Source: an uncultured Rhodospirillaceae bacterium (GTDB lineage Bacteria > Pseudomonadota > Alphaproteobacteria > Rhodospirillales > Casp-alpha2). Taken from it: 64,000 nt of DNA. Location: NCBI GenBank assembly GCA_913030825.1, contig CAJWCU010000011.1:1-64000 (forward strand). Direction: 5' to 3'. Within the stretch, counting starts at the first letter, position 1. Every line of letters begins with the position of its first letter. Position numbers and translations under genes: made by a program. The notes under the pieces are model-generated. The model was given only the letters and a program-made list of their open reading frames with translations, ran no database searches and was not told the DNA's origin. This document shows positions 7,962-15,576 of this stretch, piece after piece.

Positions 7962-10109
7962 TCAAGGCACCATCGGGCCGGGGTCGTCCGCAAGGGCGGC
8001 GCGCGAAGTCTTCGCGTCCTGCAGAGCGTTCGCTTTTTCGGCTTCCTCTTCTTCGTTCCATTTGGCGAGCATTCCGTTCCAGTCGGGACGCCAGCGCATG
8101 GGCTTACCATCGATCATCAACGGCTCAACGACACCGTCTCGCATAAGCATCACGGGCCACGTCGGATTGTCGGTCGACCGGGCGGTCACGATGTCACTTT
8201 CCAATCGCACGGCTTCGATGTCGTCTTCGGAGAACCCCGCGTCGAGCAGGTCGCGACCAAGCTGGTCTTGCATCCATTCGGCATTCGCATCGGTTTCCAG
8301 AGCCGTGAACCCATAATTCTCGGGCGGGTATTTCATCAGGCGCTTCTCGCCTCCGACGCGGCTCACGCCCCACACGCGCTTGAGGTCGTCGACGGTCAAC
8401 GTCTTGGCGGCATCTTCATCGCCAGTCGCCAAGAAATGTTCGCGAAAGAGAGCCCGGTACTCGCCGATCAGAGCATCCGTGGTTTCCGCCTTGCCAAAGC
8501 CCATGAAGCCGCCCGCCATCTCGCCCTTGATGATGTTCTCGGCATTGTCGAGCAGCTTGTCGGCTCGCAGGCGCAATTGCCGCTCTTCGCGTGCAGCGGG
8601 ATCGGCCTTGAGCGCCGTGTCAGCGATCTCGACGGCGCGCGACGCCGGCACGCCCGATTTGACCAAGCGGTCGATCTGCGTCGCTAGCTGGCGTTCCGGC
8701 TTGCTGAACCCATTCAGCAGCATCGGATTGCGCTCTCGAATGCGGGCAACGAAGTCGGAAGCCTGTGCGCGCTGCGTCGCCGTGCCGTTTTGCAGCATCG
8801 TCCGCATGGTGCTTTCGAGTTCCGTCGGGATGACCCCCGTTGATCGGACGAACTCGACTAGTGCACCTGCCTGCTTGTTGCGAGCCGTCATCGCAATCTG
8901 GCGCGCGTTCGCGAGCCAGGATGCAGGATCTTCAACACTGTCCGGTGCAGCGTCGGGAGAAGGCGGAAGAGGGGCGAGCGACGGCTTGAAAACTGCCTCG
9001 AAGTAGGCATCAACGGCCTTGCGATCAGCGGTGTCTTTGTTGTCCATTGCCGGGCCGGTGCCATTGAGTGCGGCAGAGACGCGACCGATGTCGGCCATGC
9101 GTTTCTGCTCTTTGGCCTCGACAGCATCGGCAATGGCGATCAACTGCGTCCGCTTGGCAGGTGTCAGGAAACCATCACCGTCGGCGTAGGCTTTCTCGAT
9201 CTCTCCGATCCCCGCTTCGCCGCGCCGCACGTCGATCTCAAGATCGCTGGTCAGCCGGGCATTGGCTTCACGAGCGGTCTTTTCCGCTGCTTGTGCATCA
9301 GCCCGTTGCCGCCGCCTGATAACCTCTTCATGCGCGTCCAAATAACGCACGACCCGGCGCTCCTTGTCGGCGCTGATCTCGCCCTTGTTGCGGTCGACAT
9401 AGGCGCGCGCGGCTTCGAGGTCGTCTTCCGCCATCCGTGTCGCCACAGCGAGATGGATGCTGTCCATGATCTCGGCAGCTTTCACGTTGGCGGTTTCTTT
9501 CGACCAGCCGTTCCGATCCCGCATCTCGCGGACCTCGACAAGCGCCGTATTGATATTGCGCCGGACGATGGTTTCGTCGGCATAGTTCGTCGCCGCTTCG
9601 TCGGTCAGCACTGAAATGCGGTCGATTGCCGTCTGTTCGACGTATCGGCGTCCCTCGTCCTGGGCGTACTGCATCAAACCCCGGACGGCCGCTTCTTTCC
9701 GGCGCTTGGCGAGGCGCTTGTACTGGTTGGCCTGCTCCGTCGTCAGGCCCTTACCGTGACGCTCGATAATATGCTCGAAATCTTGATCCAGCTTCTCTTG
9801 GGCCAAGGCATCGAGAGCATCCTTGCCGCGCTTGGTGCGGTAGCCGGTCTTCGGATTGTAGATGGCCTCGTCGATGTCCTTTGTAAGTCCCGTGTCCGCG
9901 TCACGCACGCGGGCCTCGTCGACTTCCCGTTGCATGTCGCGGGAGATCGCGAAGGTCGCTTCCGCAGCTTGCTGCAGACCGCGACCGGCTGCGATCATGC
10001 CTCGCGCCTGTGCGGCCCCGAACATGTCGTCATTGACGCTTGCGCCCTGCTGGACCCCAGGAAGGCCGGATTGTTCAACGGTCGGCCCGGTAAGTCGTGG
10101 TGCACGCAT
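7962..10109 (-). CDS. Internal virion / ejection protein-like (gp15-like)
   Basis: About 715 residues from ATG 10109, one base after the previous stop; an in-frame GTG at 10124 is less likely. It is almost entirely charged helix. The N-terminal region has ARGMIAAGRGLQQAAEATFA, then IYNPKTGYRTKRGKDALDAL; such 'GY...RGKDA' segments recur in phage proteins of this class. Long coiled coils follow (KEAAVRGLMQYAQDEGRRYV; EVIRRRQRADAQAAEKTARE). Its place between gp14-like and gp16-like genes supports the call. Function would be DNA ejection from a virion, inferred from synteny and composition. Confidence 0.6.
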   Translation of the reverse strand: MRAPRLTGPTVEQSGLPGVQQGASVNDDMFGAAQARGMIAAGRGLQQAAEATFAISRDMQREVDEARVRDADTGLTKDIDEAIYNPKTGYRTKRGKDALDALAQEKLDQDFEHIIERHGKGLTTEQANQYKRLAKRRKEAAVRGLMQYAQDEGRRYVEQTAIDRISVLTDEAATNYADETIVRRNINTALVEVREMRDRNGWSKETANVKAAEIMDSIHLAVATRMAEDDLEAARAYVDRNKGEISADKERRVVRYLDAHEEVIRRRQRADAQAAEKTAREANARLTSDLEIDVRRGEAGIGEIEKAYADGDGFLTPAKRTQLIAIADAVEAKEQKRMADIGRVSAALNGTGPAMDNKDTADRKAVDAYFEAVFKPSLAPLPPSPDAAPDSVEDPASWLANARQIAMTARNKQAGALVEFVRSTGVIPTELESTMRTMLQNGTATQRAQASDFVARIRERNPMLLNGFSKPERQLATQIDRLVKSGVPASRAVEIADTALKADPAAREERQLRLRADKLLDNAENIIKGEMAGGFMGFGKAETTDALIGEYRALFREHFLATGDEDAAKTLTVDDLKRVWGVSRVGGEKRLMKYPPENYGFTALETDANAEWMQDQLGRDLLDAGFSEDDIEAVRLESDIVTARSTDNPTWPVMLMRDGVVEPLMIDGKPMRWRPDWNGMLAKWNEEEEAEKANALQDAKTSRAALADDPGPMVP

Positions 10110-10110
10110 T

Positions 10111-10653
10111 CTAGCTGATCCCACCTACGCTGTTTTTCTTGTGCCATGCCCATTTGTCGGCGACCGACCCGATGCCCGAGAAGAGCGTCCCGGCCTGGGC
10201 CGTCAGCGGGTTTTGGTTCGCGGCCTCGTAGTCATAGAGGGTCGCCTGATTGCTCGCGTTCATGCCTTCGATCTCGAAGCCCCAGGCTTCGCGCTTGGCG
10301 TTGTTCTCGATGGTCAGCGCGTCCAGTTCGCCGATCTCCGCAGTGTCGGCCAGGATATCGAGGGCGTCGTCCGAGTTCACGTCGAAGCCGGACGCGGCGA
10401 GGGCCGCGCGCTGCTGCCCCTTCAGCTGCACGACCTTCTGTCGGTGTTCCTGCTTCGCGACCTCGCCGCGCTTGAGGGTGTCGGCCTTCTGGTACTGCGC
10501 GATGGTCTGGTTATTCCGTGCAATCGCCGCCTGATAGTTCGCGCGGTTCTTCGCGACCTTCGCCTGCTGCGCTTGCCCCGCCATCGTCATCGTGGTCGAG
10601 GCGGCGGTCGAAGCAATCGCGATGTACGTCAGGGTCGTCGCAGAGATGCCCAT
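10111..10653 (-). CDS. Internal virion protein-like (gp14-like)
   Basis: A 180-residue protein starting three bases after the previous stop. An N-terminal hydrophobic, small-residue stretch (TLTYIAIASTAASTTMTMAG) is followed by a long helix rich in Q, A and K (NYQAAIARNNQTIAQYQKAD) and RAALAASGFDVNSDDALDIL. This plan is typical of gp14-like internal proteins of podoviruses, the first of three ejection proteins that form a trans-envelope channel. The other two follow directly downstream in the expected order. Confidence 0.6.
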   Translation of the reverse strand: MGISATTLTYIAIASTAASTTMTMAGQAQQAKVAKNRANYQAAIARNNQTIAQYQKADTLKRGEVAKQEHRQKVVQLKGQQRAALAASGFDVNSDDALDILADTAEIGELDALTIENNAKREAWGFEIEGMNASNQATLYDYEAANQNPLTAQAGTLFSGIGSVADKWAWHKKNSVGGIS

Positions 10654-10656
10654 CTT

Positions 10657-11064
10657 CTACTGCGCCTCGGGGATCGGGTCGCCGGGCAGGATTTTGCCGC
10701 GCTGATACAGGTCTTCCAGCGTGGTCCCGTCAGTGTAGGTTTCGAGGTTGACCGCCTCGCCTGAACCTTTACGGCGCACGACGCCGCAGGGGTCACGATA
10801 GAGGCCCAGGGGCAGACCCTCGGTCGCCTTGCGCTCGCCTTCCGCGATATCGGCTTCCATGCGTTCGAGGCGTTGGCGCTGGCGATCCTCGTAGCTTTCG
10901 GCTGCGTTACTGACAACCGTACCATACCGGCCGCGTTGAACGCCGCCCTCGAAGGATACGGGCTCCGGCGCGGGCTCGACCGCTTCGGGCTCGCCGTCTT
11001 CCAATTCCTCGACCCGCGCCTGCAGGCCCGCGATCTGCTGTTTCAGTTCTTCGATATCGCTCAT
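10657..11064 (-). CDS. Coiled-coil protein, unknown
   Basis: A 135-residue protein starting at ATG 11064, sharing one base with the previous stop (TGATG), so the longer frame to 11160 is rejected. It begins with a short coiled coil (MSDIEELKQQIAGLQARVEE), an acidic P/E linker, then RGRYGTVVSNAAESYEDRQ and a second helical segment, ending in YQRGKILPGDP. It may be a structural or assembly protein given that it precedes the ejection-like genes; no family is recognised. Confidence 0.5.
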   Translation of the reverse strand: MSDIEELKQQIAGLQARVEELEDGEPEAVEPAPEPVSFEGGVQRGRYGTVVSNAAESYEDRQRQRLERMEADIAEGERKATEGLPLGLYRDPCGVVRRKGSGEAVNLETYTDGTTLEDLYQRGKILPGDPIPEAQ

Positions 11065-11288
11065 CAGTACTGCTCCATGATCTGTTCGATGGACACGACG
11101 CCGTTCGTGGCGTTGGGTTTGAGAAGGGCGTTCTGCAGCTTCGAGACGACCAAGCGCCAATCCAGGGTGCGCCGCCCCTTGGCCTCGTATCCGTGTTCCG
11201 ATGCCTTGATCGCCCGAAACTCGGTTGCGATGGTGTCGATTGCCGCGTCGATGGCTGCGCCGCGTTCCGGTCGGGTCTTTTCCGTCAT
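11064..11288 (-). CDS. Unknown small protein
   Basis: A 74-residue protein, basic and helical, with no recognised domain (TEKTRPERGAAIDAAIDTIA; WRLVVSKLQNALLK). A weak GGAG lies upstream at longer than usual spacing. Support for coding comes mainly from its fit in the tight minus-strand train: it ends where the next gene starts and begins 15 bases after the previous one. Confidence 0.45.
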   Translation of the reverse strand: MTEKTRPERGAAIDAAIDTIATEFRAIKASEHGYEAKGRRTLDWRLVVSKLQNALLKPNATNGVVSIEQIMEQY

Positions 11289-11303
11289 TACTTGGGTTCT
11301 CCG

Positions 11304-11723
11304 TCAGTTGGGTTTTAGGGGGACGACGTTGCCGTCCGACGGCAACGGCTGTTCATCGCAAAGGTGCCGCAGGATGATGACGCCGACTTCGGCCCGGCGC
11401 TCCGGCGATAGGCAATCGAGGATCGCGGCCGACCATCCTTCCGCGTCGAGTTCGCCGGACAGGATGTCGTCTTTGACATCCATGATCGCGATGTGCAGCG
11501 CGACGACTTCCTCAATGGACAGAAGCGCGTTGATCTCGGGCGGCAGGGCGAGTTCGTAGTCGGTACCTTCCATCAAGTGTTCGAGGCGCTGGCGCAGGAT
11601 TTCCATCGCGGCCATCGTCTCGGGGAAGTCCTGGCGCGCGGAAATGATCTTCGATGCAACGCCCGGCCGATGCGGTTGCTTCAAAACCGAGACGAGAGCG
11701 ATCAGGATATCGTCAATGTTCAT
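11304..11723 (-). CDS. Unknown helical protein
   Basis: A 139-residue acidic protein with an all-helical look (NIDDILIALVSVLKQ, FPETMAAMEILRQRLEHLME, EVVALHIAIMDVKDDIL). No cysteine clusters, nucleotide-binding loops or membrane segments were found. It begins three bases after the preceding stop. On gene order it belongs to the region between replication and ejection genes, where a phage would normally hold capsid and portal genes; it is far too short to be either. Confidence 0.5.
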   Translation of the reverse strand: MNIDDILIALVSVLKQPHRPGVASKIISARQDFPETMAAMEILRQRLEHLMEGTDYELALPPEINALLSIEEVVALHIAIMDVKDDILSGELDAEGWSAAILDCLSPERRAEVGVIILRHLCDEQPLPSDGNVVPLKPN

Positions 11724-11726
11724 TGG

Positions 11727-11996
11727 TCAGACATCCCGCCAGGGAAGGGGAGGAAGCGCCGGAAGGGCTATCCCTCCGAAAGCCTCTTGCGCTCGGCGGG
11801 CTCGCTTCATACGGCCGTGAATGGCGCAGACCTTTTCCCGATTGGCTCCGGTCCGTTCGACCAGCCAGTGATCTACCGCCTCGTCGAAGGCCCGCTGCGC
11901 GCGGTCGAAGTCGCTGGACAATTTCAATTGCGTCGCGGTGAAGTCGCCGTGCGAGATTTCTGGCACTGACAGCGAATGGACTTGGAGGCTAATCAT
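11727..11996 (-). CDS. Unknown small protein
   Basis: About 89 residues from ATG 11996, which overlaps the end of the upstream gene by eight bases; the longer open frame to 12107 would lie mostly inside that gene. It begins ISLQVHSLSVPEISHGDFTA and has a helical core DFDRAQRAFDEAVDHWLVER. Domain and function are not recognised. The overlap pattern matches the rest of the operon, the main reason to accept it. Confidence 0.45.
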   Translation of the reverse strand: MISLQVHSLSVPEISHGDFTATQLKLSSDFDRAQRAFDEAVDHWLVERTGANREKVCAIHGRMKRARRAQEAFGGIALPALPPLPWRDV

Positions 11997-12336
11997 CGTT
12001 CTCATCCTGCTCATCGACCCAGGCTTCCAGGGCCTCTTCATCCTTGGATGATGACATTGCCAAGATGTCTTTGATGTCCCGTGGGACATAATTTTTCGGG
12101 GGTTCAATGAGGATTGGCCCTCGCGCCGACGCCATTCGGCGGCCGACGTTTACGGCCCAGGCAAGCGCCTCGACCTCGTCCAGACCGGTGAGGTCCATCA
12201 GATCGTGGAGTTCTTCGTGGGCGAACGTGGGCCACCACAGGGCTAAGTGCGAATGCTGTCGCTCTTTCCTTCGCTGCTTTCGCTTCCGCACAGCATCGGG
12301 CTTCATACTTGCCTTACGTGCCGCCGCCCCTGCCAT
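11989..12336 (-). CDS. Basic N-terminal protein, possible DNA-binding
   Basis: About 115 residues from ATG 12336; an ATG at 12306 with AAGG five bases upstream is an alternative. The N-terminal segment KPDAVRKRKQRRKERQHSH is strongly basic, then HEELHDLMDLTGLDEVEALA resembles a ribbon-helix-helix- or helix-type dimerisation region, and the tail is acidic. It is the first gene after the repeat-rich gap at 12352-12544, so a role in controlling replication or the downstream operon is plausible but unproven. Confidence 0.5.
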   Translation of the reverse strand: MAGAAARKASMKPDAVRKRKQRRKERQHSHLALWWPTFAHEELHDLMDLTGLDEVEALAWAVNVGRRMASARGPILIEPPKNYVPRDIKDILAMSSSKDEEALEAWVDEQDENDD

Positions 12337-12402
12337 CAGCGAACAACCCAAATCCGAATTTTTTGGGAAGTCGCCCGCAGTGAAAAATTGAGATTGTTAT
12401 TC

Positions 12403-12545
12403 AGACCGCCGCGCCCCAGGCGGCGGTCTATATACGTAGTATATAGGGAGAGTGCAGACCGCAACCCAACCGCAATGATTTCAATGACTTGCAGGTAGGT
12501 CGGCTGCGGTAGGCCGCAACACTGGGCTGCAACACTGGACCGCAT
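12403..12545. other. Repeat-rich gap: candidate replication origin or control region
   Basis: This gap beside the primase gene holds three kinds of structure. First, a perfect 10-bp stem at 12403-12412/12420-12429 with a 7-base loop. Second, a perfect palindrome at 12428-12446, CTATATAC-GTA-GTATATAG. Third, several CCGCAAC/CGCAAT-like motifs between about 12459 and 12545, including GCAACACTGG twice close together. Iteron-like repeats with an AT-rich palindrome next to a replication gene suggest an origin. A promoter with operator for the downstream operon is an alternative. Confidence 0.5.
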
Positions 12546-14632
12546 CAATTTTCCCCGGTTTCCTGCGGTTTTGGGGAATGCTCAACCCGCCTGATGCCGT
12601 GCTGCTTCTTTCGGTCTTTCGTGGTGCCGACTTCTCCGACTTCGATGGCACCTTGATCGAACAGGCGCTCCATTGCCTGCTCAAGATCACGCTTCTTGAA
12701 GCCGCAACTCGGCAGGGCAGCGATGAACTTCGGCGCGTAGGTCTTGGCGTAGGCGCTCTCCGATACGTTTCGCCCTTGCCCGTGCAGCTTGTCCAATCCG
12801 TTGAGGAACGCCTGATCCGCCTCGCGTTCGCGCTTGCTCTGCTCGATCCGAGCAACCGTGTCCTGCGCGCCCGCACCGCGCTCCGCGAAGAACGCCCAGT
12901 CGTGCCAGCGCAGAACGATTTCTTCGCCCGTGCGGGCATAATTCGCCTTCTTGCGGGTCAGGATGCGTAGGTCTTCGATATCGTCGCCTGCGTCATCGCT
13001 CTCACCCATCTGCTGCAGATAGAGCCGGGATCGAACGGTGTTGCTCCAAGCGGTTGATCCGCCGCTGCCATCGCCTGATGACATGCCGGATGCACTCGGG
13101 TGCGCGCACAAGAGGACTGCGCCGTCGATTTCAATGGCGAGCCTGCCGAGCAAATTGATGAATTGACGCACCTGCGGCCGAACGTTCTCATTGCCGCCGA
13201 ATAGATCGGCGGCCGTGTCCAGCACGATGAATTGTGCGCCGACAGTCAAAGCGGTGGCACGCAATTGCTCGAAGGCTTGCGTCGCGCTTCCAACCCCTTC
13301 GCGCAGGAAGGCCATCAGGATGTTGTCTTCGCCGACGCGGCTGACCCATCGCATCCGCCCGAGATCGGAGAAGGTCACGCCCATCGCCGAATTGATGCTC
13401 GCCTGTCGCCGATGGAGTTCGTCTTCCTTGTCTTCGCAGAAGTAGCCAAGGGCTCGGCAGGTTGCCGTAGGAAGGCCGAAGAAGAATTGCCCGGTTGCGA
13501 CAGCCGTCATCAATTGTTGCGCCAGCAGGGACTTGCCTGTCCCGCCGTCGCCGTAAAGCGCGGTCACGTATCCCCAGGGCAGCCAGTCGTCGACCAGCCA
13601 TTTGAAATCGGGGATCGCGACGCCTTCGAGCGTTGTGGGATCGATCAGCTTGAGAGGTTCGAAAGGCTGTGCGACCGTGGCGTCGCTCAATAGCGCGGCG
13701 ACATCATCGGTCGTCCAGCCATCGGCTTCCGCATCGGCTGCATCCCATTTATAGGGCCTGTCAGAAACATCGAGCACTCGGATCGACGCGGCGATGCCCT
13801 CAAGGGCTTCCGTGACGGCCTTCGCCGCTTTCGCGCCCGGCTCGTCGGCGTCGGGCCAGATTACGACCTGTCGGCCGCCCAGGGGCGTCCAGTCAGCTTG
13901 ATTGACGGCATTCCCGCCGCCAGACCAAGTGACGACGATGGCGTCAGGATAAAGACGCTGCGCCGCGTCGGCTGCTTTCTCGCCTTCGGAAATGATGACC
14001 TGGGCGGCGGGCCGCGCAGCAAGGCGATCCAGGCCATAGAGCGGGCGGGGCTTTGATGGGTGTTTCATCTGCCAGGACGTGCCATTCCACGTCCAAGGGA
14101 TGATCTGTTTACCACCTGTAGCGAGATCGTAGCGGGCGACGTGCTGCAATACCTGCCGACGCGCGTCGGGGTACGTCCAGACCTTAGACGCTTCGCCGTA
14201 TTTGAAGTGCTTGAATTCAGGCTGACCGGCTTCAGCCGGAACCGGCATGACAACCTGCGGCCCTTCGGGTTTTGTTTGTTGCTGTATCGGGTTTCCGCCA
14301 TCGACGCCAAACTGATCCGCGAGTTCTCGCGCAGCGTCGCCTTGAGAGAGGCCATGTTTCGCAGCGTAGAGCGAGATCGGATCGCCGCCTTGATGGTCTG
14401 TTGCGAAGTCGGACCACCTGCCGCTGTCTAGGTTGATTTTGAGGGATTTTCCCGCGCCGCCATTGAGATCGCCGCAGACGTATTCGCGACCCTCGATACG
14501 GCCGCCCGGAAGCCACTGGAAGAGAATGCCGGGGTAGGCAGCCTGGGCAGCAGCATTGATGGCGTCGAAGTCCAGGTGCGGACGCGCTGTCGTCGGATGA
14601 TCGGGTTGCGAAATATGGGAGAGATCAACCAT
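12545..14632 (-). CDS. Primase/helicase-like replication protein
   Basis: About 695 residues from ATG 14632, with GAAGG six bases upstream and an 8-base overlap with the zinc-ribbon gene. The N-terminal part recognises DNA context (LKINLDSGRWSDFATDHQGG, typical of phage primases), then a TOPRIM-like region (VIISEGEKAADAA; VVIWPDADEPGAKAA), then a RecA-like ATPase with Walker A YGDGGTGKSLLAQQL and acidic Walker B-like FIVLDTAADLF. This is the primase-plus-RepA-like-helicase layout of phage and plasmid replication proteins. It should start and unwind replication of the element. The repeat-rich gap just downstream may be its target. Confidence 0.85.
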   Translation of the reverse strand: MVDLSHISQPDHPTTARPHLDFDAINAAAQAAYPGILFQWLPGGRIEGREYVCGDLNGGAGKSLKINLDSGRWSDFATDHQGGDPISLYAAKHGLSQGDAARELADQFGVDGGNPIQQQTKPEGPQVVMPVPAEAGQPEFKHFKYGEASKVWTYPDARRQVLQHVARYDLATGGKQIIPWTWNGTSWQMKHPSKPRPLYGLDRLAARPAAQVIISEGEKAADAAQRLYPDAIVVTWSGGGNAVNQADWTPLGGRQVVIWPDADEPGAKAAKAVTEALEGIAASIRVLDVSDRPYKWDAADAEADGWTTDDVAALLSDATVAQPFEPLKLIDPTTLEGVAIPDFKWLVDDWLPWGYVTALYGDGGTGKSLLAQQLMTAVATGQFFFGLPTATCRALGYFCEDKEDELHRRQASINSAMGVTFSDLGRMRWVSRVGEDNILMAFLREGVGSATQAFEQLRATALTVGAQFIVLDTAADLFGGNENVRPQVRQFINLLGRLAIEIDGAVLLCAHPSASGMSSGDGSGGSTAWSNTVRSRLYLQQMGESDDAGDDIEDLRILTRKKANYARTGEEIVLRWHDWAFFAERGAGAQDTVARIEQSKREREADQAFLNGLDKLHGQGRNVSESAYAKTYAPKFIAALPSCGFKKRDLEQAMERLFDQGAIEVGEVGTTKDRKKQHGIRRVEHSPKPQETGEN

Positions 14633-14828
14633 CGTCGCCTTCACGGGGCAACGGTGTTTTCGTCACCTGATAGACATCCCCGCCGCAACAAGGGCTTGGT
14701 TTGCCGGGGAAGCCACGATAGGTCCGGTTGCAGCCAGGGCAGATGAATGCCTTCCGGCTCTGCGTTTCCTGAAACAGCCTACGGATCGTCGCGGCGACGC
14801 GGAAGTCGCCGATCTGCGCGGCGCTCAT
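14625..14828 (-). CDS. Zinc-ribbon small protein
   Basis: A 67-residue protein with C-P-G-C and a later C-C pair (FICPGCNRTYRGF; SPCCGGDVY), which could hold one zinc ion. Start and stop overlap both neighbours (ATGA upstream; eight bases with the primase downstream). Phage primases of the T7 type need a zinc ribbon for template recognition, and a separate ribbon protein encoded directly before a primase lacking one is suggestive. The partnership is inferred. Confidence 0.6.
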   Translation of the reverse strand: MSAAQIGDFRVAATIRRLFQETQSRKAFICPGCNRTYRGFPGKPSPCCGGDVYQVTKTPLPREGDDG

Positions 14829-15085
14829 TGAGGCACGCTGATCCGTTTGCTGGCGATGAACTCATAGCAGTCGCGGCGCGTATACCGGACGACGCGATCC
14901 CCGAGCATGATCGGCGTCGGCCCTTCGCCTCGGGTGCGGCGGATCGCCAGCGCGTTCCGAGTAATCCCGAGAATTTTCGCCGCTTCATCGGACTTGATGG
15001 CTTCATCGAGCCAGCCGGGATTTTGGGAGAGAATTTCTTCAAGGCCGGGAAGGCCGTTGATTGGTGTGATCGGTTTCGTTTCCAT
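14825..15085 (-). CDS. Excisionase/AlpA-like HTH protein
   Basis: About 86 residues from ATG 15085, with GAGGA five bases upstream; the longer frame to 15121 lacks support. A MerR/excisionase-type helix-turn-helix is visible: SDEAAKILGITRNALAIRRT followed by a wing with GPTPIMLGDRVVRYTRRD. In integrative elements such proteins direct excision or act as activators. It lies two genes downstream of the integrase, as expected for a recombination directionality factor. Confidence 0.7.
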   Translation of the reverse strand: METKPITPINGLPGLEEILSQNPGWLDEAIKSDEAAKILGITRNALAIRRTRGEGPTPIMLGDRVVRYTRRDCYEFIASKRISVPQ

Positions 15086-15171
15086 TACTGTCCTCACGCA
15101 TCCAAAAAGAACGTGAGACAACGCTAGAAAATCCTTGAAACGGTTTCCCGGTTATAAAGTGCGGAGGTTCG

Positions 15172-15576
15172 TCACCCTTCGCGATTGATCTTGTCGATCT
15201 CATTTTGCGCGCGGCGATACTTTTTGTAGATCGCCTCGATGTGGTGCTTCCCGACCATGCTGGCGGCTTTGACGTTTGCCTCGACCCATTCAAAGGCATC
15301 GTCTTGCGTTCCTCCCGCTTCGTCGAGCCTCGCTTCTACCGCGAGAAAAATTGCGAGGTCACGATCCGCCGTAAATTCTTTACGCTTTCCCCCAGTCGTC
15401 GTGAACTTGATACGGACGTTGTGAGGGCCATTTCCTTCGAGCATCGTGGCAATCATTTCTCGCAGTGATTGGCTGATCTCCCGTTCACTACGCAACAAGT
15501 CGATGGCGAGCGATGGATCGCCGGTAGCAAGCTGTTCGGCAGCGCGCCTTCCTTCGATATCCAGTTTCGCCATCAT
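15172..15576 (-). CDS. Unknown protein coupled to integrase
   Basis: A 134-residue protein; ATG 15576 (or the next codon, 15573) overlaps the integrase stop as ATGA, so the two are probably translated together. It is mostly helical with a beta segment (NVRIKFTTTGGKRKEFTADR) and a basic C-terminal helix (HHIEAIYKKYRRAQNEIDKI). No family is recognised. The position suggests a function in early element control. Confidence 0.5.
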   Translation of the reverse strand: MMAKLDIEGRRAAEQLATGDPSLAIDLLRSEREISQSLREMIATMLEGNGPHNVRIKFTTTGGKRKEFTADRDLAIFLAVEARLDEAGGTQDDAFEWVEANVKAASMVGKHHIEAIYKKYRRAQNEIDKINREG

